Notes under the pieces: model-generated
Database searches by the model: none
What the model was told of the DNA's origin: nothing
Seen by the model: only the letters and a program-made list of their open reading frames with translations
Position numbers and translations under genes: made by a program
Assembly: GCA_037179385.1 (NCBI GenBank)
Contig: CM074188.1
Coordinates: 27,235,318-27,299,317 of the forward strand
DNA from: Holothuria scabra
Taxonomy: Eukaryota > Echinodermata > Holothuroidea > Aspidochirotida > Holothuriidae
Direction: 5' to 3'
Length of the DNA: 64,000 bases
Shown here: in pieces, positions 12,924-25,398 of the stretch
Layout: each line of letters opens with the position of its first letter
How positions within the stretch are numbered: position 1 is the stretch's first letter

Positions 12924-13511
12924 CAGTGATTGATCAATATGAGGATGATGGTTTTCACGCACTACACTCGACTAGCATTACCTGCAGTATTGTGAATTGA
13001 GTGCTAATTAAAACCAATCTTAAAGAATAATATATTCTACAAAAATTGAGCTTTCAATTCATGGATATTAGGTTTGATAAATATGCAGTACTAGAAGTTC
13101 TCATTAAGTACTTTCAATTCAAACTGAATCACATCTTAGCAAAGTAAGTGCTTCTTACCTGTATTATATGATAGGTTTATATGATTTATAAGCTAAATCG
13201 TTTCAATCCCAAGCTAGGATTACATTTCACTTTACATTTTATGACAAGCAGGAAGACCTTTCACATTCAGTCACAAAGTACAACCAAAGATCAATGTACT
13301 GGTATTTTAGTATCATTTGAATATATTCAAAATCAGCTTGCAACATTCTGCTACATATGTACAACTTTTTCAATATAATTATACACTGTAAAATGTCCTA
13401 AAAATAATGCAAATCTTACAAATTGCACCCCAAATTTTGGCTTCTTTGCACAACGAAGAACAGGTGCATCTTACAACACTATTACAGAGGTAAAATCATA
13501 ATAATAGACAC

Positions 13512-13624
13512 CGGGGGCCCGTTCCATAAAGAGTTACGCACGATCTTAAGTATGATTTACTGTTGACTTAAGTATGGTGAATCAAACTTAAGATTGTGCG
13601 TAACTCTTTGTGGAACTGCCCCTG
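13512..13624. mobile_element. Foldback MITE with long inverted repeats
   Basis: Arms of about 37 bp, GGGCCCGTTCCATAAAGAG... and ...CTCTTTGTGGAACTGCCCC, enclose only about 35 bp. They include the matching inner blocks GATCTTAAG and CTTAAGATT. The GGGG-type ends are typical of palindromic MITEs common in marine animals; the superfamily is not settled. Confidence 0.8.
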
Positions 13625-14464
13625 GGTCTCAGGCTGGCACAACCTTGAACTTGAAACCTCGTGATGAGAAGAGTGTAATCTCTGCATCAACCAGTGGTAG
13701 GGCTATGGAGGGCCTATTAGGCAAAGATATTATAATCATAGATACCAATTATTCCTACACTGTTAGATGTGCTCACTCCTCCTGGAGGCCCAAACGGAGG
13801 GTTATCTGCACACATAACTTTGTACATGTACAACGGAAAATTCCTTTGTGATGATTTTTAAGCATGTATGCATTTTCAAAATGAGTTCCATACACGCATC
13901 ATAAATTTCTCTGTGTATAGTCCAGGGTATAGATTGATCCATGTATACAGTGCTTCTGCACGCTCGGAAAACGAAGGCACTTCAAACCAGTCATTGTACC
14001 TTCTTGTTAAGTGTTCTTTAGAGGAAAGCTTTGAAAAAGCATAAAACTGTCCCATGTAAGTGAAATGTATTGAAGAATCATGTTTTTAACATTTGAGATG
14101 TTTTGAAATCACATTTTATACAACCTGAAGATATCTATTTACCTGCTGCCTTCCAAATAACTGATCAGTGATAGGCACTTCCTCCCTTCTCTTTCGGCCT
14201 ACATGAGGAGTCAACATGCCATTTTAAGTTTTGATATATATGCTTGTAATATCTTTGGCATAAAGGGGATTTTGATTTTGCCCATCCCCAGTATCTCCCC
14301 AAGTTAGGTTAGTTACGAGCTAGGTAAAAAAAAAAAAAATAATAGTACATATCTTCTGAGATTAAATTTTCACACAGAGATATCATAGAACCTCAGAACT
14401 TCTGGGGTATTGCCCTAGACCCCCCACAGGGACTTTGCCCCTAGAGTCTGAACAATTACCCACA

Positions 14465-14641
14465 GCCTGATTCTCTCACACCAAATAGAACCAATTCTCC
14501 TCTTAAACCTTCTTACTTAAGTCCCTCCCACAACTGTCTGAAGTTCATCCTCATCCAGACACAATCTTAGTTTATTTCTTCAGGGTGATTATAGAAAAGC
14601 TACAAGAACTGCAGTTTGGGGTGACAGGAATGGCTCTTTTA
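14465..14641 (-). mobile_element. TTAA MITE family A, copy 4 (internal deletion)
   Basis: Both termini are present, but about 120 bp of the centre, including the GATTGACAGC block, is missing. Confidence 0.75.
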
Positions 14642-15131
14642 CATTTGGCTTTGTTGCTCTGCCGGCAGAATTTTTTTCTGCCACCCAAGCATTTTCCTTT
14701 GCCCATCTAGTTTGCACCCCTATTTTGACATTCTGGCACTGAACCTGGTGTCAACTAGTTTTACCGAGTTTGGATTCCACAGTACACAGAACTGTTCACA
14801 TGTACAGTATTGCTAATGAAAAATGAATGAAATGTAATGAATGTACCAGGAGTGCAGATATGATTTGCTAGAGATTCCCACTGTACAATACAGAACTTAA
14901 TTCCCAGCTGGAGTGAAACGTACCATAGGAATATAAAAATACTTTACTAGCTAGGCTGTAAGGTTTTAAATCAATTACTTTAATCTTTCTCTAAACATGT
15001 CAACTATACACAGTATGTCCACCTTCATGATTTGATAATTTCAATGTTTAAGAAAAGGTAACATATAATAAAACAGATTGCAACAGAGGATGCAGGAGAT
15101 CCCTTCGTTGAAGTTAAATATACCTCTGAAA

Positions 15132-15275
15132 GGGCGTCCTCCGAGGGAGGGCGCCCTCCTCTACTGTGCTATTAGTTTACCAGGGTTGCAGTAAGTGGGG
15201 ATTACATAGGTAAATAGGAGGTAAGTGAGGGGCGATGGAGATTGTCTATGCAGGATATGGGTTTTGCCCAAGTCT
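15132..15275 (+). repeat. Hairpin-headed dispersed repeat family B, copy 1
   Basis: Starts with an 11-bp hairpin (15132-15156: GGGCGTCCTCC pairing with GGAGGGCGCCC, one T-G pair). Then come TGCTATTAGTTTACCAGGGT and GGGGATTACATAGGTAAATA GGAGG. Copies lie near 26511, 46252, 53060 and 57900. No coding frame is shared. The class is unknown; the head could be the end of a SINE or of a rolling-circle element. Confidence 0.6.
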
Positions 15276-15500
15276 GACAATTTGCCACTGGTATGTGAAC
15301 AAAACTTGGCAGATTTGCAAAAAAAATTGTTGAATTTCATGAACCAACTCAAAGAGCTGCAAAAATTGATAGATACAGTGCTCTCTGCAACTCCCAGCCC
15401 TGCACAAAAAATATTCCTTACTGCAGTCGTGACCATGGCGCCATACGTAGAAGTGCTACAGAAGCCAGTCATGTTCTTTCACATACTCTACGAAAAGTCA
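15270..15500 (+). repeat. Low-copy repeat following family B
   Basis: The segment with TCTGACAATTTGCCACTGG and TTTCATGAACCAACTC recurs in diverged form at about 16535-16630 (TTTGACAATTTTTCATTAGC, TTTCAAGAACCAACTA). It contains a 113-codon open frame that I cannot assign and that is likely a by-product of the repeat. Confidence 0.4.
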
Positions 15501-16195
15501 ACCTTCATAATTTGTAGAGGATGTAAGGAGTTACAGTGGCCTCTATCAACAGCTTGCTTACATTAGCAGATGGTTGGTTTTCAATTAACCTAGCTGATTA
15601 AGTACACTTCCGCCACAAAATTGATTTCATTTCACAACACTAAATTAAATTTCACCACTTGCCATCAATCCCATTGCCTAACAGGAGTGAAAATAATTGG
15701 AAATGTCAACAATTATTTGTCCGAAGTCAAGGCCTTTCCACACTACCAAATTATCACGCTCTCGGTTTTATTTAGGTGACACCTTTGGGAATTTATTTGG
15801 ATAACCCATACATCCCAGTTTATATGGTAAAATTTGAGTTTGGTATCTGAAAGATGTGGTGTTGCAATGGAATAATAAAAATTGCTAACATATGAAATTT
15901 TTTAAACTACAATGTCAACATTTGTTTATAGACAGAAGTATGTATACGTACAGTTATTTAATGCCCTAGTGAAGGGTATGTAATATTGTATGGACTGTTT
16001 TAACAGTTCCTGCAAAAGGGATATTACTTTAGTGGATTAAACCCGAGAGACAAATCTCATTTCCTGCCTCTTAAAGTATCAAAGAATTTAAAGGGACATA
16101 CTGAGTTGATATGGGCAACTTGCGACAGTTTTGCACATAACCTGAACATGTTTAAGGTCATGGATTTTTTAAAAAACTGAATTGAGTCATTAGTA

Positions 16196-16493
16196 TTAAA
16201 GGGCCAATCCTCTCACCCCACACTAAAATACTTGTTGGGGTTTATCGAAATTCTCAATTGGCTCAGTTCTTTGATTGACAGCTAATTCAAACAATGCAGA
16301 GTATGAAAGCTTATATTACACAGCATGAGCGGTACTGAAAGTGTTTTACACATTGAAACTTTTATACATACCCTGAAGCAATAAAATGAGATTGTGTCTG
16401 GATGGGGATGAATTTCCCACAATTGTGGAAGGGGCTTAAGTAAGAAGGTGAGGAGAATTGGCACTGTTTGGGATGAGAGAACTGGGCCTTTAA
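16196..16493 (+). mobile_element. TTAA MITE family A, copy 5
   Basis: Forward, nearly complete, 298 bp including TTAA at both ends. Termini AAAGGGCCAATCCTCTCACC and GGGATGAGAGAACTGGGCC. Confidence 0.85.
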
Positions 16494-16756
16494 CTCAATC
16501 ATGAAACAATTATTTTGTATGAAGATATGGGGATTATTGTCTAAGTTTGACAATTTTTCATTAGCATCTGAAGTAAACCTTACATATTTTGAAAAACAGG
16601 TACTGTACATTTCAAGAACCAACTACACAATGTACCCCTTTAATATTTAAGCCAGTTCAGTATTGTACTGTAAGCACGCATATTCAGATGGCAAACAAGT
16701 GGAAGGTTATAAATGAGGCAATTGCCCATGGTACTTATGTAGTGCTACATTTTAGT

Positions 16757-16971
16757 CATGTTCCCACTTGATCCAGGAAGGTGGATCTTGCTCTAGGTAG
16801 ATCAAACTCTAATGGGAAATGCAGATCAACTCACTCACGATCAAGATCCACCAATTTTGATCGATGTACTGGGGTAAAACAGATCGACCTTGCTGGATCA
16901 AAGTTTGTAATGGGAACGCAATCAGTAGATCAAGCAACCCTGGATCTCCGGCAGTGATCCGGTAGTGATCA
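16757..16971. mobile_element. GATC-rich foldback element
   Basis: Outer inverted arms TGTTCCCACTTGATCCAGG (near 16759) and TGGATCAAAGTTTGTAATGG GAACGCA (to about 16919) enclose a block dense in GATC: I count 13 GATC in about 215 bp. Probably a non-autonomous foldback element with many alternative pairings. Superfamily unknown. Confidence 0.55.
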
Positions 16972-17540
16972 CTAGTACAATGAAGTACAGGGAAACCATG
17001 TTTACTCTACCCCCAAAATACTGTACTGCAAATATGGGAACACAGACTGTAGATAGAGATCAATAGAGCCCTACCAAACTTTTTCTTTGTTTTAATTATG
17101 AAGAAAAACTTAACATGACTCTTTACAGTGCCAATTACTTCTCTATCATTCCCTTTTCCCTTTTTATTATATACCAGCAAGATGAAATTGTTATGAAATT
17201 AACGTCAACAACATGGAAATTTCTCAAGCAGTCAATAGCAACATAAAATAATATCTTCATCGGAAAAAGGCTTCCCAATCAAGCAACAGCGACAATAAAT
17301 AATAAATTAGCCACGAGAGTCTTTCAATTTTCATCATGTGCATCTACACAACTGTGCTCATGTTTATTCATGGTAAAGGTGTTCACATGGTTATTTTCAA
17401 GTGAAAAATGGCCACAAGCTTTAGCAATATATTGTTCAATTGACATTTTTTTCATTTGTTACCAAATTTTTTGTTTGTATTCACATGTCTGCATAGTCCC
17501 TAAACTCCATGGGAACCAGGGTCTAGTTGAAGGTATACAG

Positions 17541-17659
17541 TAGGTGGGATATTACAATAGGTGGGATATTACAATAGGTGGGATATTACAATAGGTGGGA
17601 TATTACAATAGGTGGGATATTTCAATAGGTGGGATATTACATTAGGTGGGATATTACAA
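17541..17659 (+). repeat. 17-bp minisatellite
   Basis: Seven tandem copies of TAGGTGGGATATTACAA with only one or two substitutions, so a young array. Confidence 0.95.
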
Positions 17660-19073
17660 AAGAAGTAGGAGATGAGTAAGGAGATGAGTAGAAGAGTGAA
17701 AAAAACATGAAAAAACACTTCAGTATTTGTGGGCAGATCATGCTATGACATCATGATGTCAACTCCTTGTCTTATCTACTGCACCCTAGCACTATCACCA
17801 AGTGAACATTATAAAAATTGTTTACACAAGAAGTATTTATAAAGTGGCAAATAATCTATAAACCAAAGATAATCCTCATGGTGAGCCTTTAGGGAAGAGA
17901 ATGATATGTGACACGTACCTAATACTGTTCCTAACCCGAGGGACAAGGTGAATGCACCTTTTACAAAATAGGTACCATATACCTTCTAGAAACATTCACT
18001 CATCCTACCAAAAGCCTCCCAATATCAAGAGATATTTATTTTCATTATCCTTGAATATTTCCTTGGAGTATAATGTCACCCCTGCATAACAAATTTTACA
18101 GTTTGTAAAACATATTTCTCATTGCAATGCATTAGACCGCAAACTCTCCCTATATGAGCAAAGGCATCCAAACACCCAAGGAAAATTAGCTTTCCATCTC
18201 CTGCTAATTATATAAAAACTACGAGGTGCCACAATAAATTGCAACATGACAGTCATTGCAGCTAGAAGCTAAGCACCAAGAATGAATGAAGTTTACGAAC
18301 CCTTCAATACTGTGAATCTGGTATCACATCTCAAGTCATTGAACTTGACACTGCAACTTTATCATCACAATGAAGGATATTTGCTAAGTTTGTGTGATGT
18401 ACTGTATAACACACAAAAATTCTGCATGTATCGTGACTTTTTCAGAAGGTTTCTCCAATGGCATAGCCATGAGGGGGGTAATGGGGGCTAGAGCCCCCCC
18501 CCCATGACCCAACCTTGCAAAGCAAAATACACCAAATAATAGCATGTTTTTTCTCTCTATCCTGTATAGACTTTTCCCTCATATCGTGCCCCTAAACCTC
18601 TCCTTGACAACGGCCCCCTCCCATGACGCAATGCTGGCTACGCACCTGTTTCCCTTTCACACAGCACATATAGAAATGAACAGTCTTTATATGTACAACC
18701 TACAAACACATAGCTACACAAGGGGCAACACAAGGTTAGATACTTTAGTTACAGTACTATGGTGATGGGCCATTCAAAGGTCCTGATTTCACTTTTGCTT
18801 GAGAGTTGCAGAATGATCCCAAAGATAAATTGGAACCTTTTAAATATCTTTTACAGTTCTCAAAAAACACCTATACAGTAGAAAGTTAATCTGTTGGTGA
18901 GATAAGTCTTAGCCTATGTATGCAAAAGTAATAATCTGAAGTGTCAGGCAATGTTAGTCTGAAAGTATTTCTTTTTTTAACCCTGCAATTTATTACTCTC
19001 CAGATATTTCAAAATAAGGTGAGTGCATGCTACTGGTTTTCCAAAAGGACAATTTTGACTTCCACAAAACATT
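17660..19073. other. No gene seen; intron with a G/C-run repeat
   Basis: Intronic DNA. Around 18459-18650 a repeat has GGCATAGCCATGAGGGGGG near one end and GCTGGCTACGCACCTG near the other, a diverged inverted pair common in invertebrate genomes. No gene was recognised. Confidence 0.55.
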
Positions 19074-19336
19074 CAAAGGGCAAGAGCAGTCACCCCAACT
19101 TGAAGTAGTGTAGTAGACTGTCCTCTTTAGATGACTGGCTAGTGAAAGTCACGTGACATTTTTATTCTTTAAATGCGTAATATTTAATATGTTGAAATAT
19201 TTACTGTAACTGCTCGGTACCTTATGCAATACTGAAGTAATAATACAGGGTGGAAGATAGTTTGAAGAGAAATAAGATGATAATTGTGATATATCTGCTT
19301 CAACCCAAGTGTGGGGTAACTGCTCTTGACCTTTAA
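19074..19336 (+). mobile_element. TTAA MITE family C, copy 1
   Basis: Family C is a ~265-bp element with ends TTAAAGGGCAAGAGCAGTCA and TGACTGCTCTTGCCCTTTAA and an inner GATTGGCT...TCATGTGACA block. This copy has CAAAGGGCAAGAGCAGTCAC at left and GGGTAACTGCTCTTGACC then TTTAA at right. No coding capacity. Confidence 0.8.
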
Positions 19337-21935
19337 ACCCTTAGGGCCTGAGTGCCAAAGCCTGTATGGGGGTAGGTGGACAACTGTTCACCTGAAATCT
19401 CCAAATCATACATAGGGCCTGCACTATGTGTTAAGTAATACTACTATACGTAGGCAGTGTTTGAACTATCCCCCCCCCCCCCCCCATTAGGATTTGACCT
19501 GCAGGACAAATTTATTTTACAACTATCTGTCCTCAGAGAAGGCTTCACAATTTTTCCACCATTATTTGCAACGAGCCGCTAATGGTTGAATGTAGGCCTA
19601 AATCATATAACACGGGTATTCCACCAGGAACTCAAAAGGAGGAGAAGGGGGGTGGTGCAACTTCAAAAACCCAAGTCCAAATTGATGGTGCCCTTGGTCA
19701 AAGTTACAGATGGGTTCAGGGGGCATATGCTTGCTTCGAGGCCCCTGTAAGGTGAAATATGAAGGGTTTAATAAGGCTAACTATAATTTATGTTCCAACA
19801 TAGCTGCAGAGGTGTCCCATTTTAAAAACACAAAGATACTAACATTTTTTTAAAAATTTTTATGGAAAATGATTCAAAAGAGCGAGGGGGGATTTTATGT
19901 TCTTCTTCTGGAAAGTGGGGTGGACAAATCCCTGTTACCCCTCATTGCCAGAAACACTGTAACAGCACATTTCTTCACTGTAGATTTAACTATGAAGTTG
20001 TTGAAATGGCACTCTCAAAACCAAATATGCATTTTTCATCCATCCCCCAATCAAGGAAGCATTCAACCAAAAGTTCATGTGGCCATACTGCAGTTGCTCA
20101 CTTGTGAAAGTTCCTTTTACATGTAGACTCTTAGTCCTTACATTTTGAAGGACTGATATGGTAGCCCTGCTTCATAGGTCTGCAAGCAGGAATATACTGT
20201 ACCCATGGGTAAACTGGATGTATTCTGACAAACCATAAATGTTCATATCACTGATCTTCAGGACATGAAAACATTCCTACATCTATAGATGTCAAATTCA
20301 AATCTATCTCAAAAGTAGCATACTGCACATACTGTACTCTTTATTTTAAGACCTAGTATGCCCCTGGTGAGTACTTGCCAAGAAAAGGCACTAAATAAAC
20401 CACAAGTCCCACTTGCACAGTGCAATACATATTTCATCCCTGTACCAAATACTTGTAAAATCAAGTCACTGAACATGACTCAGAATCACTGCCATTAAAC
20501 TTTGTAAGAAATTGTATGTATATATGTGATCTTCCATATCCCATGTTTGGAAGAGAGAAGAGGAAAGAAAAAATGAAAGAATTATCAACCAGAAACAGAA
20601 CAACACCTAATTATGTAGACTTTCTAGGAAAAAATTGCTGGTAATTCCCTTCCTCACCACAAGAATGACCTTTCAAATTCAGTTTTTTTACCTATAGCCT
20701 AAGCTGTTTCACATTCCTATTACAAAGTCTACTTACTAGGACCAGGGAGATGGAGTGGGGGGGGGGGGCACTAAGGAACTCTTAAAAAGCCCACACACTT
20801 TTTCTGCTGTAAACACTAAGGGCCACCTTAACCTGGGAACTTATTTCCTTGAACATAATGGAGACACTTTAATCATAGCCCCTCACTTCACAATTGGCTC
20901 TGTGGCCACTAGTAATCAATGGTCTTTTTGCGATGGCACAGTTGTGGAAAATATTAAGGTGATCTAAATATTTGCCATTCCCTTCAATAAAAGAAGTCAG
21001 CCATTTAATGTTCATGAAAAAATACAACATAACTACACCCCAATAAAACTAGTAGGAAAAATAAAAAAAACCAGCAAAATAAACAAGTAATTGTGCAGAG
21101 ACAGTACATTACAATAATGCATACATGTTATTTTCCTCTGCATATTTCCTTCCTTGGTGCATTATAATTCTTTCAACTGGGCTGTAAACACTCCAGTACA
21201 GTACTATCAAGGGTGAATCAGGGTGGGATGGGGACTGAGAGTGGTTTCCCCCTGACCAATCTGATGTCCCCAAATAAAGAACAATGTATGTGCCCCTCCA
21301 GCATCTTAAGGAAGGAATATATATTGATCATTTTCACACATGCTGGAACAGAGGTCAGATCCACTCTTGTAGGGACTATTCTAAAAAAAATAACATCTAT
21401 GCTTTCTGTTCTTTTTACTTTCACAAAAAATACTGAAAAGACCTCAAAGTTCAGGCACCCTAGTCTTTTCAATGACGTAAAAAGCAGGCAGTGTAATAAT
21501 TTTAAAGGCTTGAAATATACTCTTTCCTTTTAAAGCCAGGGGGCATATCACAATCTCTTCTTTTACTGCTCACTGCAATGCCTCCTAAACACTTCCAAAC
21601 ATGCACTCACTACCCAACACCACCACAATATGTGACATAAGCAAATTGGAAAACACAAGAGGCAGTAATTTTATCACCATACATACTATAAAGGCTGTCA
21701 GCCTGGTGTAACTATGTTTAAGAATAAAAGGTTTAACTATCTCAGAATGTACGCCAAACTTTCAAAGAAAAGAAACATTCCACCTTTCTGTTGATACCAG
21801 ATGTCTCTTCTCATGTGATCCTGTTTTGATATCAACAATTTTCTCCTCTATTATGGAGGAAAAAATTCAGCAAATGATTAAGTATCAAGACAAGACAGAT
21901 ACAGGAGAGAGGTGGGGACCAAAATAGACGCTATC
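19337..21935. other. No gene seen; intron
   Basis: Contains a 16-C run near 19471, a G run near 20757 and otherwise AT-rich sequence. Two overlapping short frames near 19862-20126 show no recognisable domain. Confidence 0.6.
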
Positions 21936-22203
21936 TTAAAGGGGAAACGCAGTCACTGCAACTTTAACTAGTATAGTAGACCGTCATATTTGATGATTGG
22001 CTGTTAAGAATCATGTGACAATATTTTTCCTCTTCAATTGTGAAAGTTACAAGGAGTAACTACTTGGTGTACCTTAATTATTTAATATTCAAATCCTCGA
22101 AATATTTATGAAAGAATGATCAGAAGAGAAGTAAGAATAAACTTGTGAGGTTTAACTATCGTTGTTTCAAAATAACTTTGGAAATACTACTTTTGCCTTT
22201 TAA
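21936..22203 (+). mobile_element. TTAA MITE family C, copy 2
   Basis: Forward and diverged, TTAA at both edges; keeps GATGATTGGCTGTTAAGAAT and CATGTGACAA. Confidence 0.75.
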
Positions 22204-22750
22204 GTACTGTAAGTTACTTCACTAAAATGCCACAGCCTTTTACAATAAAGGTACTGTACCCTGCCCATGGAGTTATGTTTCAGGAAACCATCCTTTTCCC
22301 TTCTTGGGAAATTGTTCCCCCCCCCTCCCAACCATTCCAATTTACACTCGGAGAATAGGATGAATCTGATTTAAATTCTGGCATGTTTTCCAAGCGGTAA
22401 TTGTGTGGACTGAAATATCTGAAGCAGGGTTGTCCCACCTTTTCCAGCAGTGGGCCACCTGTAATGGTTTTGATGGACAAGGAGCCTCATGCTATACACT
22501 GGTTTTTTAATTTTTTGTCTTGAGTACAAACACTGATTCAATTTTGTTCTTGATAGAACAGATGGATAAACTTTTGCAAAAAATTGATGGTGTTGGGCAG
22601 AATTAGAAGAGATGATAACATGCTGCTGCAGAATGGGGAACCTTAAGTTGTCATTGATGAATCACCTTTCTGGAAAATTTTGCACTATAGGTCATTTTTA
22701 TCGAGCTAGACACATCCTTGCTGCTGACTGGACAGTGGCTGGCAGGCTGT

Positions 22751-22945
22751 AGGCATGGATGGAAAAAGTTGGGAAGCTCCTTCCCAGGAAATTTTGCCAT
22801 CTGGAGGGAAATTAAGGCAACTGAAGGGAAATTTCCCATTTTTGTACATGAAAATGTGAGGGGGAGGAATTGTGGGAAATTTAACTCCCTTCCAGGGAAA
22901 TAATTTCACTTCCTTCCTGGGAAAAAAACATTTTTTCCAGCCCTG
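22751..22945 (+). repeat. GGGAAATT-rich dispersed repeat family D, copy 1
   Basis: Begins GGAAAAAGTTGGGAAGCTCC, continues with CATCTGGAGGGAAATTAAGG and GGAATTGTGGGAAATTTAAC, and ends near CCTGGGAAAAAAACATTTT. Two further copies lie on the same strand (37475 and 59703). The ending in T-rich plus CCAGCCCTGG suggests a short retroposed unit; the class is not known. Confidence 0.7.
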
Positions 22946-24669
22946 GCTGTAGGTAAGACAACTCGAATCTAAAGGGTATAAATTGTCTTGTGCCAAAGGT
23001 AAACTGTACAAGTGAAAACCCTAGAAACTCTCATATGTCATCCTTGATTAGCTGTGGGCTTCTAGGGCTAAATGAAAGAAAATATGGTACAGAACATGAA
23101 ACTTATTTTAACAAGAAGATATAAAACAAATATTTCAACCCAACATGAACTTGATTTTTAACTTGTGATCAATTACAGACCTCACCTAAACAAAGTCTAC
23201 CAATTTAATTACAAGCATGCAAAATGCAAATCTTGTCAAACCTTTGAGTACAATGGAAAGGGCCTCGTATTTGTGTCCTCTAAATGTGAAACTTATTTTT
23301 CAAAACTGTAAGGATGCTTCCCCACAATTCAACAAATCTTGGATCCTATCATAATGAATAATATTCAGTCCATCTTTTTTTGGCTTTTGAATGACCAAAT
23401 GGAACAAGATTAAGTCTTGACAGAATATTCCCATGGGGAACAGAATATGTATGAGCAATATGAAAGGATTACCTTGAAACAAAAATTCAAAGCCTGGCCA
23501 TGAAGTGTACAATTACCCAAGTAGTAATTACATGCGTAATTTGACAGGAGACAGAAATATCCATACCACTCAAAAATGTGAAATATAATAGGATGTGACT
23601 CATTTAAAGGGTGAACTTAAATTTTATGGATTTTAGAGGCAACTTTCACGCTTCAAAATATGGTTGCTGTATCAGCAGTGCAGTGAATACAGTATGAAAT
23701 TTTCAAGTTTACACTCTAAAGCGTGAAGATGCGGGTGGGGTGAGATAAACTTGAAGAAGAAGGGTAAGCAAAAATTTAGTTTTCATATGTGAAATAAAAA
23801 CCAAATCTACACAGTGTGATGAAATTTCCATTTGAATTGGACATGCATTTCACAAGATATTAATCAGCAAATGAAGTTACTAGATTTATGGTCCAAAATG
23901 AGCTTAAGGGCAGCATAGATTATATTACTTCATCACATTGACAAGGAATGCTTTGTTTCCCTTTGTTTTTCGGTCTGTAGTGTCACCCTTGAAGTTAATA
24001 GGAATAGGACCTCCCCATGGGGATTGCAAAGTTTGAAAAGCTTTCATATGTTACTTATGCAAACACATTTTGATAATATGGGACTGTTGAGGAGAAAAGA
24101 AGTTGTAAAGTTTAAAGAAAAACAAAAGAGTGTCCATTAATGTGGGGATATGATGTCATATGTGCTTGCTTCAAGTTTACACTGTTTGTTGACAATGTAA
24201 GAACTTTACACTTGCTCATATCTTGAGAACCACACATCGTATTAGAATGCAAATTTCACGAAACTGCCAAGTTAGTTAGATTTAACACCACACTAACACG
24301 AATGTGTTATACAGTGTCATACTGTTCAAATACTGTTCAAGTCCTCCCATTTAGTCGCATCTTATGACAGGCAGGGAATACCGTGGACATATTCTAAGAA
24401 TACGTACCCTCTAACATATTAAAACTTGATATGACCTTAAACCATTCTTTTAAGGTGATGAGTAAAGAGATAAACATTTTGTAGATATGGGTTGGTTTGT
24501 GAGAGTTGTACACCAAGCAGGAGATGCACTACCACTACACCAATCACCCTGTATACATATCGTTTAGGTTAGGTTGAGTTTTAGGCCCAGTTTTCAACCT
24601 ATTGTATACATAATAGCTACATCTATGTAAACAAAAGGTAGGCCTATTAGGAAAGGAAGATTGGGGTCA
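22946..24669. other. No gene seen; intron with a tRNA-like SINE head on the minus strand
   Basis: Mostly AT-rich. At about 24560-24515 the minus strand reads GATTGGTGTAGTGGTAGTGC, a good Pol III A-box context, without a B box. A core-like segment (TTTTAGGCCCAGTTTTCAAC) lies nearby at about 24580. Confidence 0.45.
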
Positions 24670-24931
24670 TTAAAGGTCAAGAGCAGTCCCCCAAACTTAT
24701 TTTGGAGCAAAAGCTAAATCTCACAGTTTTCTTCTCATTACTCTTAGAAAGATCTTTCATCATATTTTATTACTTAACTACTGCATATTCCAGGTAAAAG
24801 GTTTTACTTCAAACAAATTTCACATTCCAAGAGGAAAAAAATGATCTGCATGACTTTTAACAGCCCATCATGAAACAAAACAGTCAGCTACTACAGCCAC
24901 TTCAAGTTTGGGTTACTGCTCTTGACCTTAA
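24670..24931 (-). mobile_element. TTAA MITE family C, copy 3
   Basis: Reversed, flanked by TTAA at 24670 and 24928. Keeps AGCCCATCATGAAACAAAAC and GGGTTACTGCTCTTGACC. Confidence 0.8.
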
Positions 24932-25064
24932 AGACTTCTTCAGGGATAGGACAGGTCTGGGGCACCCTCTGTGCTAAGAAGTCTTTGCCTATTGAATTGC
25001 AGGAACTTGAGGGGAATACAAAAAGGAGGTAAGTAGAGGAACAAAGTTGACACCAAATGTCCTC

Positions 25065-25070
<6 letters not shown>

Positions 25071-25143
<73 letters not shown>

Positions 25144-25150
25144 TAGATAG
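25071..25150 (+). repeat. GACA/GATA tetranucleotide microsatellite
   Basis: About 80 bp of (GACA)n flanked by GATA units. It directly abuts the tail of a tRNA-derived SINE on the minus strand, so it may have grown from that tail. Confidence 0.95.
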
Positions 25151-25398
25151 AAATTTAGAGTTTTACAGCCCATTTTCCAACCTACTGGTTCAAGTCCGGC
25201 CCGCCAGGGCCTCTTTTCCAGTTGTGGCTCACTGGCTTGTTTTCCCTACTCCACTGCATATGCGGAGAATCACACACAAGGGCAGTAGATTCCATTTTTA
25301 TTAGTCTTTGACTCTTTGGTATGACTGGACCTGGGACAGAACCCGGGCCTTGTGCATGAGTGGAGGATGCCCTTACCATTAGAACAAACACACGGTCC
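25151..25398 (-). mobile_element. tRNA-derived SINE, copy 1
   Basis: On the minus strand the head (25398-25328) resembles tRNA-Glu: TTCTAATGGTAAGGGC is an A-box region, CACTCAT gives a CTC-like anticodon loop, and CCCGGGTTCTGTCCC is a B-box region. The anticodon and acceptor stems are decayed, so it is not a working tRNA. The body (GGAGTAGGGAAAACAAGCCA, then CAACTGGAAAAG) recurs at 37662-37800, and the 3' part GGTTGGAAAATGGGCTGTAA ends in TCTG repeats. Confidence 0.65.

Noticed and set aside
15225..15566. 113-codon frame with a helix-like LADLQKKLLNFMNQLKEL stretch
   Set aside because: It starts inside family B and continues into a low-copy repeat with a diverged second copy near 16540 that does not keep the frame; no family recognised.
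17541..17659. CRISPR-like repeat array
   Set aside because: The 17-bp units are contiguous with no unique spacers and the genome is eukaryotic, so it is a minisatellite.
25328..25398. Possible functional tRNA-Glu gene on the minus strand
   Set aside because: A and B boxes are recognisable, but the anticodon and acceptor stems do not pair properly and the sequence continues into a SINE body.
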